Source: Ulvibacterium marinum (lineage in GTDB: Bacteria > Bacteroidota > Bacteroidia > Flavobacteriales > Flavobacteriaceae). From it: a DNA stretch of 64,000 nt. Below, in pieces: positions 27,324 to 36,425 of this stretch. The translations under genes and the position numbers were made by a program. Where the stretch lies: positions 103,859 through 167,858 of the forward strand of contig NZ_RBCJ01000003.1 in the NCBI RefSeq assembly GCF_003626755.1, in the 5' to 3' direction. The notes under the pieces are model-generated. The model made no database searches. It worked only from the letters and a program-made list of their open reading frames with translations, and was not told where the DNA came from. Each line of letters begins with the position of its first letter. Position 1 is the first letter of the stretch.

Positions 27324-27920
27324 ATGAAAAAATCACGGATTATCATGGTTTTGGCCGCCTTATTGCCTTTGTTACTTTTTGTATTTCCACTTTGGAAAAT
27401 TACCTTGGAAGCACCGCAATATCCTACTCCCTTGGGGATGTATATCTATATAAACGATTTTGCCGATGCCAATCCGCATGATATAAAGAATATAAATTTG
27501 ATGAACCATTATGTGGGGATGAAATATATACCGGATGCCATTCCAGAATTCAAAATATTCCCAATAGGCATAATCATCACAACGGTCATTGGTTTGATCA
27601 TTGCATGGAAAGCCAACCATAAATGGTTTCTGTATTGGTTTATTATGATGGTCATGGTTAGTACTGCAGGCTTAATTGATTTTTATATCTGGGAGCATGA
27701 TTATGGCCATGATCTAGACCCCAAGGCTATTATGAAGTTTACCAATCCGGATGGTTCCGTAATGGGATTCCAGCCACCATTCTTTGGTTCCAAGGATATT
27801 TTAAACTTTACGGCACATTCCTATCCCCAATTGGGAGCCTATTGTTTGGGTGGAGGAATCGCCTTAGGATTGATTGCCTATTTTTTTGGGAAGAAGGAGA
27901 AACAAACCTTAAAAGACTAG
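27324..27920 (+). CDS. Polytopic membrane protein of Bacteroidetes nos clusters
   Basis: 198 aa using the ATG at 27324 (MKKSRIIMVLAALLPLLLF); a longer frame from 27264 begins in unlikely sequence. Three to four transmembrane helices are visible (about 5-25, 75-92, 98-118, 170-190), with a large periplasmic segment rich in Tyr, His and Pro. I recall unnamed proteins like this between nosZ and nosL in flavobacterial genomes, but no function is known. It ends 2 bp before nosL. Assembly of NosZ or electron delivery are possible roles. Confidence 0.75.
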   Translation: MKKSRIIMVLAALLPLLLFVFPLWKITLEAPQYPTPLGMYIYINDFADANPHDIKNINLMNHYVGMKYIPDAIPEFKIFPIGIIITTVIGLIIAWKANHKWFLYWFIMMVMVSTAGLIDFYIWEHDYGHDLDPKAIMKFTNPDGSVMGFQPPFFGSKDILNFTAHSYPQLGAYCLGGGIALGLIAYFFGKKEKQTLKD

Positions 27921-27922
27921 TT

Positions 27923-28357
27923 ATGCGATCACGTGGTATTCTTTTTGGTTTTTTTACAGTATTGGTGTTTGCTTGCAATGTAAAGCCTCAACCCATCGAA
28001 TACGGTTCGGATGGATGCCACTTTTGCAGTATGACTATTGTTGATCGGCAGCACGCCGCACAGATGGTTACCGAGAAGGGCAAGACCTTTAAGTTTGATG
28101 CGGTAGAATGTATGATGAACCATCTAAAGGAGATAGATCAAGGTACGGTGGCGCTGTTTTTAGTAAATGATTATTCCGAACCGGGTGAATTAGTCGATGC
28201 CAAAAAGGCCACGTACTTAATCAGTGAAGGCATACCAAGCCCAATGGGAGAGTTCCTGACAGCTTTTGGTAACGATGCCGATGCAAAAAATGCCAAGGAG
28301 GGCAACGGCGGTGATTTGTATTCTTGGGATGAATTGTTGAACCGTTTTAAGCCATAA
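27923..28357 (+). CDS. nosL: NosL copper chaperone lipoprotein
   Basis: 144 aa from the ATG at 27923; upstream in-frame sequence overlaps the preceding gene. Lipobox VFAC, then the NosL core YGSDGCHFCSMTIVD (C-x2-C-x-M, a copper site), HAAQMVTEKGKTFKFDAVECMM and a C-terminal YLISEGIPSPMG region. NosL delivers Cu(I) for the CuZ centre of NosZ in the periplasm. Start is 2 bp after the membrane-protein stop, and the cupin gene follows at once, so translation is likely coupled. Confidence 0.92.
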   Translation: MRSRGILFGFFTVLVFACNVKPQPIEYGSDGCHFCSMTIVDRQHAAQMVTEKGKTFKFDAVECMMNHLKEIDQGTVALFLVNDYSEPGELVDAKKATYLISEGIPSPMGEFLTAFGNDADAKNAKEGNGGDLYSWDELLNRFKP

Positions 28358-28654
28358 ATGATGTACGAAATTAGAGAAGAAATCAAAACGCAACCTTACG
28401 ATAAACTACAAATACAAAAGCTTTCCAAGAACGATGCGGCGGAGGTATTGAGTATTAGTCTTGAAAGTGGTGCAATTTTTCCGGAGCACACATCTCCTAC
28501 GGACGCGCTATTGGTAGTTTTGGAAGGGGATATTCATTTTCACATCGACCATGATAACTTTCACTTAACGAAACAGGAGTATTTTTCCTTTCCTCGAGAA
28601 ACTCCACATTGGGTGAAGGCAAACGAAAATTCCAAATTTCTGATAATCCGCTAA
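28358..28654 (+). CDS. Small cupin-domain protein
   Basis: 98 aa, a single cupin barrel without signal peptide. FPEHTSPTDALLVVLEGDIHFH corresponds to cupin motif 1 and FPRETPHWVKA to motif 2; the His and Glu residues could bind a metal. The gene begins immediately after the nosL stop and ends 1 bp before the CopD-like gene. Small cupins occur in flavobacterial nos clusters; a role as metal- or NO-related sensor is only a guess. Confidence 0.8.
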   Translation: MMYEIREEIKTQPYDKLQIQKLSKNDAAEVLSISLESGAIFPEHTSPTDALLVVLEGDIHFHIDHDNFHLTKQEYFSFPRETPHWVKANENSKFLIIR

Positions 28655-28655
28655 G

Positions 28656-29090
28656 ATGTTCCTTAAAATCGTTATTTTCATCCACATTGTTGCAGCAACG
28701 ATATGGACAGGAGGCCATTTGGTGCTAACCCTGGGGTTTTTGCCAAAAGCCTTAAAACAAAGAGACTTTGGGATTATCGAAAATTTCGAGTCCAAGTATG
28801 AACCTATTGGAATGCCGGCCCTGCTCATTTTGGTCGTTACCGGTGTTTATATGACTGTCCATTATGCCCCGGATTTCTTTAAGATGGATATGGCCGACCA
28901 CTATACAAGACATCTAGTATTTAAATTTATTCTTTTGATATTTACATTGGCCCTGGCCGTACACGCCCGATTTTTTTTGATTCCCCAAAGGCGCTTAAAA
29001 CTATTGGCAATTCATATCCTGGCAGTAACCATAATTGCCGTTCTTTTTGTTTTTACGGGATTTAGTGCAAGAAGTGGGGGACTGTTATGA
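28656..29090 (+). CDS. CopD-like four-helix membrane protein
   Basis: 144 aa with four predicted transmembrane helices. His residues in the helices (IFIHIVAATIWTGGHL, AVHARFF, LAIHIL) are arranged as in CopD/DUF-type copper or haem membrane proteins. It overlaps nosD by 4 bp (ATGA), so it belongs to the accessory nos operon. It may move copper or bind haem b at the membrane, supporting NosZ. The family call is by pattern and is moderately secure. Confidence 0.7.
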   Translation: MFLKIVIFIHIVAATIWTGGHLVLTLGFLPKALKQRDFGIIENFESKYEPIGMPALLILVVTGVYMTVHYAPDFFKMDMADHYTRHLVFKFILLIFTLALAVHARFFLIPQRRLKLLAIHILAVTIIAVLFVFTGFSARSGGLL

Positions 29091-30337
29091 ACCATATATT
29101 ACTACATAGCAAACTATTGTTCTTTCTCATCTTGATCGGAGGTAGTCAATTTTTGATGGGTAGGACAATTACCATCTGTTCTACATGCGAAGTATCTTCT
29201 ATTAAGAAAGGAATTGCTCTAGCTGTGGAATATGACACCCTTTTAATCAAAAAAGGAACCTACAAAGAATACAATATTGTTATAGACAAACCCTTGACCC
29301 TTCTCGGAGAAGGTTACCCTGTCATTGATGGTGAGGAAAAGGGTGAGATTATTACCATTGTTTCGGACAATGTGACCGTGGATGGTCTTTTTATTATCAA
29401 TGTTGGAACCAGCTACACCACAGATTATGCTGCCATTCGAGTAGTAAAGAGCGAAAATTTCCTGATACAACATGTGGTCCTTGAAAGACTTTTCTTTGGT
29501 ATTTATTTGGAGAAATCGAACAATGGCAAGGTCTACCATAATAAGATTATTGGCGATGCCGTAGATGAATACAACTCGGGAAATGGCATCCAATTATGGT
29601 ATTCACACCATGTTCAGGTAGACCGGAATATTGTACAAGGCACCCGTGATGGTATTTATCTTGAGTTTTCCGATAATGTTACGATCAACAACAATAGAAG
29701 TTCTGATAACATACGATATGGGCTACATTTTATGTTCTCCAATGATGATATCTACACCAACAACACATTTGAGAACAACGGAGCGGGAGTGGCCGTGATG
29801 TTTTCCAAAAATATCAGGATGCAGAACAACACGTTTCGAAAAAACTGGGGTACGGCCTCCTTTGGAATGCTCCTAAAGGAAATTAATGATGCAGAGATTA
29901 GCGGGAATACCTTTGAAGAAAACACTATTGGTATCAATATTGAAGGTTCCAATCGGATCAACTATATCGGCAATGATTTCATCAATAACGGCTGGGCCGT
30001 AAAAGTAAGGGGCGCCTGCTATACCAATATCTTTAAGAACAACAACTTTTTATATAATTCCTTTGATATTTCCTACAATAGCAAGGTGAACGACAATATA
30101 TTCGAACAGAATTATTGGAGTAGCTATACTGGATACGATTTGGACAAAAATGGTATTGGTGATGTACCGTATAGACCGGTGAAACTATTCTCGTATATTG
30201 TAAATAGAACACCGGAGACCATTGTACTCTTACGTAGTCTATTTATGGACATTATTGATTTTTCGGAAAAGGTTTCACCGGTTTTTACACCGGACAATTT
30301 AATGGATCCCAATCCTTTGATGCGAAAAGTGAAATGA
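29087..30337 (+). CDS. nosD: NosD periplasmic copper-site maturation protein
   Basis: 416 aa. Signal peptide (1-23), then a right-handed parallel beta-helix of CASH/NosD repeats (NITINNN-type runs such as VTINNNRSSDNIRYGLHFMF, about 80-340). The C-terminal region contains QNYWSSYTGYDLDKNGIGDVPYRP, a signature seen at the end of NosD proteins. NosD with the NosFY transporter is needed for CuZ assembly. Overlaps the preceding gene by 4 bp and nosF by 4 bp, so the proteins are made together. Confidence 0.93.
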   Translation: MNHILLHSKLLFFLILIGGSQFLMGRTITICSTCEVSSIKKGIALAVEYDTLLIKKGTYKEYNIVIDKPLTLLGEGYPVIDGEEKGEIITIVSDNVTVDGLFIINVGTSYTTDYAAIRVVKSENFLIQHVVLERLFFGIYLEKSNNGKVYHNKIIGDAVDEYNSGNGIQLWYSHHVQVDRNIVQGTRDGIYLEFSDNVTINNNRSSDNIRYGLHFMFSNDDIYTNNTFENNGAGVAVMFSKNIRMQNNTFRKNWGTASFGMLLKEINDAEISGNTFEENTIGINIEGSNRINYIGNDFINNGWAVKVRGACYTNIFKNNNFLYNSFDISYNSKVNDNIFEQNYWSSYTGYDLDKNGIGDVPYRPVKLFSYIVNRTPETIVLLRSLFMDIIDFSEKVSPVFTPDNLMDPNPLMRKVK

Positions 30338-31044
30338 TACAGATAGACAATCTACATAAACGATTTGGAAAGAATCAGGTACTTTCCGGGGTGGAACTGA
30401 GTATTAAGAGCGGAGGTATTTATGCAATTTTGGGCCCTAATGGATCAGGGAAGACTACACTTATCAAAAGTATTTTGGGAATGGTGATTCCAAATACGGG
30501 AATCATAAATGTGCTTGATACCAACATTAAAAACGGTTGGAGATATCGCAAGGAAATTGATTATTTACCGCAGATAGCGAATTTTCCCAATAATATTAGG
30601 GTAGGGGAATTAATACGGATGATAAAGGACTTAAGGCAAAAGCCCAGTGATGAAGACAGATTAATCAGTTTGTTTGGACTGGAACCTTTTTTGGACAAAA
30701 AACTGGGAACGCTATCCGGGGGTACCAAGCAAAAGGTGAACATTGTACTTACCTTTATGTTCAACAGCCCTTTGATGATTTTGGACGAACCCACCACGGG
30801 CTTGGATCCGGGATCCTTGATTCGGTTAAAGAAATTGATACAGGAAGAAAAGAAGAAAGGAAAAACCCTGTTGATAACTTCGCACATTATGCAGTTTGTG
30901 GAAGAAGTTGCGGATGAGATCGTTTACCTACTGGAAGGCAAGGTCTATTTTAAGGGAAGTATTGAAGAATTGAAACAAAAGACCGATCAAGTTGATGTTG
31001 AACATGCCATAGCGGCCATAGCAATGCAAACCACAGATGCTTAA
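30334..31044 (+). CDS. nosF: NosF ABC-transporter ATPase
   Basis: 236 aa. Walker A GPNGSGKTTL (about 34-43), Q-loop LPQIANFP, signature LSGGTKQKV (about 127-135), Walker B LMILDEPTTGLD (about 146-157) and switch His in TSHIMQF. It supplies ATP hydrolysis for NosY and drives sulfur or copper-centre maturation through NosD. Overlaps nosD by 4 bp and nosY by 8 bp. Confidence 0.93.
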   Translation: MIQIDNLHKRFGKNQVLSGVELSIKSGGIYAILGPNGSGKTTLIKSILGMVIPNTGIINVLDTNIKNGWRYRKEIDYLPQIANFPNNIRVGELIRMIKDLRQKPSDEDRLISLFGLEPFLDKKLGTLSGGTKQKVNIVLTFMFNSPLMILDEPTTGLDPGSLIRLKKLIQEEKKKGKTLLITSHIMQFVEEVADEIVYLLEGKVYFKGSIEELKQKTDQVDVEHAIAAIAMQTTDA

Positions 31045-31819
31045 AATCCTAAAATATAGCTTTTATGATTTGATGCGGAGCCGCTGGAGCTATGTGTATT
31101 TTCTTTTTTATTTGGCCCTGGGCTTTGTACTGCTCTTCCTTAACAACGATCTTTCCAAAGCGGTCATCACCTTAATGAATGTTATCATCGTGTTGGTGCC
31201 TTTGATTGGGACTATTTTTGGGGTAATGTATTTTTACAACTCAAAGGAATTCACCGAGTTGTTGTTGGCGCAACCCTTGCGCCGTTCCACCATCTTTCTG
31301 GGACAGTATTTTGGGGTCGCCGGTTCCTTGACGCTTAGCTTGTTCTTAGGCCTAGGGGTTCCGTTTATCCTTTATGGACTTTTTAGAAGTGATGCTATTT
31401 TCAACTTTACACTTTTATTGGTTACCGGAGCCTTTTTGACATTTATCTTTACGGCATTGGCGTTCAATATTGCACTTTCCAATGAAAACAGGATAAAAGG
31501 TTTCGGGTACGCGGTATTGCTTTGGTTGTTTTTGGCGGTCATTTACGATGGACTTTTTTTATTATCCCTAATTGTTTTTGAGGAGTATCCGTTGGATACG
31601 TTCTCCCTGGCAGCTACAATGTTCAATCCCATTGACCTTTCGAGAACGCTTATCCTTTTAAAATTGGACATTTCGGCACTTCTGGGATATACCGGAGCGG
31701 TTTTTAAGAAGTTCTTTGGTACTGACTTTGGTCTTTTGGTTTCCCTTGTTGTACTATTGTTTTGGACGATACTTCCTATTTGGCGATTGGCCATAAAATC
31801 AAAACGAAAGGATTTTTAA
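31037..31819 (+). CDS. nosY: NosY ABC-transporter permease
   Basis: 260 aa with about six transmembrane helices, beginning MLKILKYSFYDLMRSRWSYVYFLFYLALG. The early elements FKxxxD-like and EFTELLLAQPLRRSTIFLGQYFG are those of ABC-2-type permeases of the NosY group. It pairs with NosF in the inner membrane. It is the last gene of the nos cluster; no strong terminator was seen after it. Confidence 0.9.
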   Translation: MLKILKYSFYDLMRSRWSYVYFLFYLALGFVLLFLNNDLSKAVITLMNVIIVLVPLIGTIFGVMYFYNSKEFTELLLAQPLRRSTIFLGQYFGVAGSLTLSLFLGLGVPFILYGLFRSDAIFNFTLLLVTGAFLTFIFTALAFNIALSNENRIKGFGYAVLLWLFLAVIYDGLFLLSLIVFEEYPLDTFSLAATMFNPIDLSRTLILLKLDISALLGYTGAVFKKFFGTDFGLLVSLVVLLFWTILPIWRLAIKSKRKDF

Positions 31820-31932
31820 TCATTTTATTGCCATTTGGAAAACATATAAAAAGTAATGGTTTGGCGTTGACTAAAGCAAAAGAAGCATTGCATTTTTTTG
31901 GTAAAATTATACGAGAAAATCAAACATCAAAG

Positions 31933-31951
31933 TTGAGCTAATTTAGCTCAA
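31933..31951. promoter_or_regulatory. Perfect 19-bp palindrome upstream of nadA
   Basis: TTGAGCTAA-T-TTAGCTCAA, with both 9-bp arms perfect. It lies 29 bp upstream of the FNR-like box for nadAB. No T-tract follows, so an operator fits better than a terminator. The cognate regulator is unknown. Confidence 0.5.
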
Positions 31952-31979
31952 AACAAAAGTGCGGGTTTTATCGTACATT

Positions 31980-32023
31980 GTGACGAAAATCATATTTTCC
32001 AGTGTAGATTAAAAATACATTTG
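31980..32023 (+). promoter_or_regulatory. FNR-like box and -7 element for nadAB
   Basis: GTGA-CGAAAA-TCAT (31980-31993) continues ATTTTCC. A perfect TACATTTG -7 lies at 32016-32023, 36 bp from box start. Predicted start near 32028, about 22 bp before the nadA ATG at 32050. Confidence 0.65.
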
Positions 32024-32049
32024 CATCCGAAAATTTGGAATCGAGGAAC

Positions 32050-32976
32050 ATGAGTTTGGCAAACGAAATCTTAGAGCTAAAAAAAATTAAAAAGGCAATA
32101 GTGTTAGCGCACTACTACCAACGGCCTGAAATACAGGAAATTGCCGATTATGTAGGTGATAGTTTGGGCCTATCACAAAAGGCCGCTGAAACCGATGCTT
32201 CCATTATCGTATTTGCCGGTGTTCATTTTATGGCGGAGACGGCCAAAATCCTGAATCCGTCTAAAATGGTTTTACTGCCTGACCTTGATGCAGGGTGCTC
32301 CTTGGCCGAATCCTGTCCACCGGATACTTTTCGCAAGTTTAAGGATGCCCACCCAGACCACTTGGTGATTACCTATATCAACTGTTCGGCAGAAATCAAG
32401 GCAATGAGCGATATTGTTTGTACCTCTTCCAACGCTTTAAGAATTGTGGAATCTGTTCCAGAGGATAAGCCCATTATCTTTGCACCGGACAAAAATTTAG
32501 GTAAGTATATCGCCAAACAGACAGGTCGGGACCTTTTGCTTTGGGATGGTTCTTGTGTGGTGCATGAAGCCTTTTCAATAGACAAATTATTGGAGCTCCA
32601 TAAAGCAAATCCAGGGGCCGTAATCATTGCGCATCCCGAGTCCGAGGAACATATCTTGGATGTTGCGACCTATATTGGCTCCACGGCCGGAATGATCAAC
32701 TACGTGAAAAAGCATCCCAAGGAGCAGTTTATCGTTGCCACAGAAGCTGGTATACTCCACAAAATGCAGCAAGAAGTTCCTGATACGGTCCTCATTCCGG
32801 CTCCAGCGCAGGAAGATAATACATGTGCGTGTAGCGAATGTGCCTATATGAAAGTGAACACCTTACAGAAGTTATACGATTGCCTGCTTAACGAATCCCC
32901 AGAAATAGATGTTCCGAAAGCCTTGGCACAATCCGCACTATTGCCCATAGAAAGGATGTTGGAACTATCGAAGTAA
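32050..32976 (+). CDS. nadA: Quinolinate synthase
   Basis: 308 aa from the ATG at 32050 ([18 protein letters not shown]); a TTG 15 bp upstream is possible but less likely. It condenses iminoaspartate with dihydroxyacetone phosphate to quinolinate. Motifs: [53 protein letters not shown] and the C-terminal CACSECAYM. The three family [4Fe-4S] ligand cysteines are present. nadB follows after 1 bp. An FNR-like promoter upstream is notable because NadA's cluster is oxygen-sensitive. Confidence 0.97.
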   Translation: MSLANEILELKKIKKAIVLAHYYQRPEIQEIADYVGDSLGLSQKAAETDASIIVFAGVHFMAETAKILNPSKMVLLPDLDAGCSLAESCPPDTFRKFKDAHPDHLVITYINCSAEIKAMSDIVCTSSNALRIVESVPEDKPIIFAPDKNLGKYIAKQTGRDLLLWDGSCVVHEAFSIDKLLELHKANPGAVIIAHPESEEHILDVATYIGSTAGMINYVKKHPKEQFIVATEAGILHKMQQEVPDTVLIPAPAQEDNTCACSECAYMKVNTLQKLYDCLLNESPEIDVPKALAQSALLPIERMLELSK

Positions 32977-32977
32977 G

Positions 32978-34540
32978 ATGATACAAACGAATTTTCTTGT
33001 TATTGGCTCAGGGGTAGCAGGATTGACCTTTGCTTCAAAAATTGCCCAAGCACTTCCGGAAAAGACAGTAACTATAGTCACAAAAGCTGATGAGGAAGAA
33101 TCCAACACAAAATATGCCCAAGGTGGTGTTGCCGTAGTTTTGGATATGAAGGAGGACTCTTTCCAGAAGCATATTCAAGATACATTGGTTGCCGGAGACG
33201 GGCTCTGTAATCCGGAAGTAGTGGAAATGGTGGTAAAGAAAGGTCCAAAACGACTTAAGGAATTAATGGCATGGGGTGCAAGTTTTGATATTGATGCTTC
33301 CGGAAAATTGGAGTTGGGTAAGGAAGGTGGCCATTCGGAGCACAGGGTGGTTCATCATAAGGACCTTACGGGCTACGAAGTGGAGCGGGCATTGCTGGAA
33401 AATTTAAGAAGATTGCCCAATGTTACCATTTTGACCTATCATTTTGCTATAGATCTTATTACGGAACACCATCTGGAGGTTCCGAAATCAAAGCAAGTTT
33501 TTTGTTATGGAGCCTATGTGCTAGATCAAAAAACAGGAGATATTATTACCGTCAAGGCGGACAGTACATTATTGGCTACCGGTGGCATTGGTCATGTTTA
33601 TGGGCATACGACCAACCCTGTAATTGCAACCGGAGACGGCATCGCTATGGCATATAGGGCCAAGGCGGAGATTAGGGACATGGAATTCGTACAATTTCAT
33701 CCCACTGCCCTTTATACCGTGAAAGAAGGCCCCTCATTTTTAATTTCCGAAGCTGTTCGTGGGTTTGGAGCCATTTTACGCGATAAAAATGGGCATAGGT
33801 TTATGCCGGATTATGATGAAAGGGCCGAATTGGCTTCCCGGGATATCGTGTCGCAAAGTATAGATAACGAATTGAAAAAATCAGGGGATACCTCCGTTTT
33901 TTTAGATTGTACCCATTTGGATATCGATCAATTTAAAAGACATTTCCCAACCATTTACAAAGAATGTTTGGCAAACCATATCGCTATTGAAACAGATTGG
34001 ATTCCTGTAGTGCCTGCAGCGCATTACTTATGTGGCGGCATTGTTGTGGATAAGGACGGGAGGACTTCGATAAACAACTTATTTGCTTGTGGCGAGTGCT
34101 CTAGGACCGGATTGCATGGTGCTAACCGCCTAGCTTCCAATTCTTTGTTGGAGGCCTTGGTGTATGCCCACAATATCTACAAATACCATGTTTCACATCC
34201 TACCGATTCTCTAAGTATTGCTATTCCGGAATGGAACGATGAAGGAACCCGTATTCCCAAGGAACATATTCTAATACTCCACAATCTTAAAAAGTTACAG
34301 GCCCTAATGCGGGATTATGTGGGTATTGTTAGAAGCAATGACCGTTTGGCAAAGGCCGTACTGCATCTGGATTTGATTTACAAGGAAGTGGAGGAACTTT
34401 ATAAAAACTCAAAGGTAACCACAACACTTTGCGAATTACGAAACATGATTAATGTAGCACATTTGACAATCGGTCAATCCTTGAAAAGGAAAGAAAACAA
34501 AGGCGGGTATTACAATATAGATAACAATACAGCTTCTTAA
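32978..34540 (+). CDS. nadB: L-aspartate oxidase
   Basis: 520 aa. The FAD-binding motif LVIGSGVAGLTFASKIA opens the protein. SNTKYAQGGVAVV, GGHSEHRVVHHKD, EFVQFHPTAL, HYLCGGIVVD and TGLHGANRLASNSLLEALV are typical of NadB and the related succinate dehydrogenase flavoproteins. It makes iminoaspartate for NadA and can use fumarate instead of oxygen, which fits a low-oxygen operon. Starts 1 bp after nadA. Confidence 0.96.
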   Translation: MIQTNFLVIGSGVAGLTFASKIAQALPEKTVTIVTKADEEESNTKYAQGGVAVVLDMKEDSFQKHIQDTLVAGDGLCNPEVVEMVVKKGPKRLKELMAWGASFDIDASGKLELGKEGGHSEHRVVHHKDLTGYEVERALLENLRRLPNVTILTYHFAIDLITEHHLEVPKSKQVFCYGAYVLDQKTGDIITVKADSTLLATGGIGHVYGHTTNPVIATGDGIAMAYRAKAEIRDMEFVQFHPTALYTVKEGPSFLISEAVRGFGAILRDKNGHRFMPDYDERAELASRDIVSQSIDNELKKSGDTSVFLDCTHLDIDQFKRHFPTIYKECLANHIAIETDWIPVVPAAHYLCGGIVVDKDGRTSINNLFACGECSRTGLHGANRLASNSLLEALVYAHNIYKYHVSHPTDSLSIAIPEWNDEGTRIPKEHILILHNLKKLQALMRDYVGIVRSNDRLAKAVLHLDLIYKEVEELYKNSKVTTTLCELRNMINVAHLTIGQSLKRKENKGGYYNIDNNTAS

Positions 34541-34628
34541 GACATATTTGAGATCGCCAACGATCCGCTATTGGGGTGACATTTTTTAGTTCATCGCATT
34601 TATGGCAATACTCTTCAAAAATTCAAAT

Positions 34629-36425
34629 CTATAAGGTGTTTATCTCCTTTTCCATAAGATGTAAGGTCTTTAGGCCCCGGTCCAAATCGAACACAATTTG
34701 AGATTTGGTATTTTCAAAACTTCCTTTAAGGGTATTAAAAACCGAATGATAATAAGCAATGCCGTCCTTAAGGTTATTTGTAAAAGTGGACAAATACTTT
34801 TTTTGCCGATCAGTCACCGCTTCTTTGGCTTCCTCAATTTTGTCTTTGAGATAATCAATATAGATGTACAATTCCTTGACGAACATATTGGGGCGATCCG
34901 TTCTTGAGATTACGTTGGTCCTTCCATAAATGTGATCGGTCATTTCATTTAAGCTAACTATTTTTGAAAAATAGGCCATACTTGGTCCTGGACAGATAGA
35001 AACACCCTCACCTTCGGTTTTCGTATCCAGACCGTAGGCTAGTAGGGCAGACGTTCCCAACCCAACACAGGTACAGGACTTCTCCACTATTTTTTCATAT
35101 TTGGATTGATATTGGGCAGGGGATAGTTCTAGACTTTCAAGTTCTTTTATTTTTAAATGCTGGTATTGCCTGGAGGCTATGCAAATTCCCTTATCCGTAA
35201 GATCCTTGTTCAGGGCAACAAATTTCTTAGGGCAAGAGCTGCCTGGCCTTCCTTTATTGATTAAGTTGAATTTTTCATCATCTTTGGTATTGCCCTTAAG
35301 GCTATGGAAAGGAATTCCCAATGGAGAGGTATTGCTTAGATACAGATCATCCTCTTTGGCCTCCATCAATTTGTCACGTGTGTTATCGTCAACCGTAGTT
35401 GCTTCGGGGACCAAAAGAAAAGGGGTGCCCCACCCAACGGAATCCACATTGTAATGGTCCAATATAAACTGATGTTCCTCGGCAGTTCCCACGCCACCTT
35501 GGGCGGTTATTTTTAGGGGCAGTCCTTTTTTTGGAATAAGTCTATTTTTTTGTGTCAATGCACCTACAAGAATCTCATGAACGGATGCTATCAAATCATT
35601 CCTGTTTTCCTTGAATTGATGTAAAATAGGGCCCATAAGGTATCCGTCCGTTGCAAAAGCATGACCACCACAATTGAGCCCCGATTCTATGCGGTATTCG
35701 GATACCCATAATCCTTTTTTTGCCAAAAATTTACCTTGAATCAAAGCGGACCGGTAGTCACTTACCTTTAGAACTATTTTCTTTTTGATATGTCCATTTT
35801 CGTCCGGATAAAAATCTTCAAACTGTTCCAGGTAACTATATAATCTTGGGTTCATTCCGGCCGAAAGTATAACTGAAGAGCGCAGGCTGCTATTGGCAAA
35901 CCCTCTCAGTGCGGCATGCGCATCGTTATATTCACTGGGAAGCTTTTCGTTTTTTATATAATTATCCTTATCAACCTTGGTCATGATATTTACATCTATA
36001 CTTCCCATGGCCATGTGCTCCTTGACCCAGTTTTGGATTTCCTCAAGATTAAAATAGTCCGCCGTTAATTTTTTGAATTCCTTTTTTATACTTGAAGTAT
36101 CTGGTAGCATATTAAAATAGTCCCGAATACCGTTTGCGGTCTCAGCGGTTGTATTTTTAAACACATCGAACTTCTTTTGGGCAAGTTCATGCATCAAGTC
36201 CAGGTAGGAGGTAATTCGCTTTGCCCGGAAGTCATCAATTTTTTCCGTGATTTCCGTATACTTGATCTCGAACTTCTCGCAGTACATTTTCCTCAGTTTT
36301 TCGAGTAGGATATCGTCTACTAAGGAAATCACCGAATCCATCCCAAATTGAGAAACTTTTAAGGGTGTATCTATTGTAAACCCAATTCCCATTACAGGAA
36401 TATGGAAAGAATGTGCATGTGTCAT
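34629..36425 (-). CDS. Uncharacterised Cys-rich flavin-barrel-like enzyme
   Basis: 598 aa, not a named family I can place. Residues about 5-35 and 240-340 look like an FMN-binding TIM barrel of the nitronate monooxygenase/IMP-dehydrogenase kind: IPVMGIGFTIDTPLKVSQFG, GGHAFATDG (253-261), then ITAQGGVGTAEEHQF (306-320) and DSVGWGTPFLLVPEAT (328-343), equivalent to the phosphate-binding GG and G-T motifs. After the barrel come five cysteines (398, 415, 451, 453, 478), including CTC, that could hold an Fe-S cluster. The C-terminal 100 residues are helical. An FNR-like promoter at 36522-36565 points at this gene, suggesting a low-oxygen role. Convergent with nadB. Confidence 0.7.
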   Translation of the reverse strand: MTHAHSFHIPVMGIGFTIDTPLKVSQFGMDSVISLVDDILLEKLRKMYCEKFEIKYTEITEKIDDFRAKRITSYLDLMHELAQKKFDVFKNTTAETANGIRDYFNMLPDTSSIKKEFKKLTADYFNLEEIQNWVKEHMAMGSIDVNIMTKVDKDNYIKNEKLPSEYNDAHAALRGFANSSLRSSVILSAGMNPRLYSYLEQFEDFYPDENGHIKKKIVLKVSDYRSALIQGKFLAKKGLWVSEYRIESGLNCGGHAFATDGYLMGPILHQFKENRNDLIASVHEILVGALTQKNRLIPKKGLPLKITAQGGVGTAEEHQFILDHYNVDSVGWGTPFLLVPEATTVDDNTRDKLMEAKEDDLYLSNTSPLGIPFHSLKGNTKDDEKFNLINKGRPGSSCPKKFVALNKDLTDKGICIASRQYQHLKIKELESLELSPAQYQSKYEKIVEKSCTCVGLGTSALLAYGLDTKTEGEGVSICPGPSMAYFSKIVSLNEMTDHIYGRTNVISRTDRPNMFVKELYIYIDYLKDKIEEAKEAVTDRQKKYLSTFTNNLKDGIAYYHSVFNTLKGSFENTKSQIVFDLDRGLKTLHLMEKEINTL

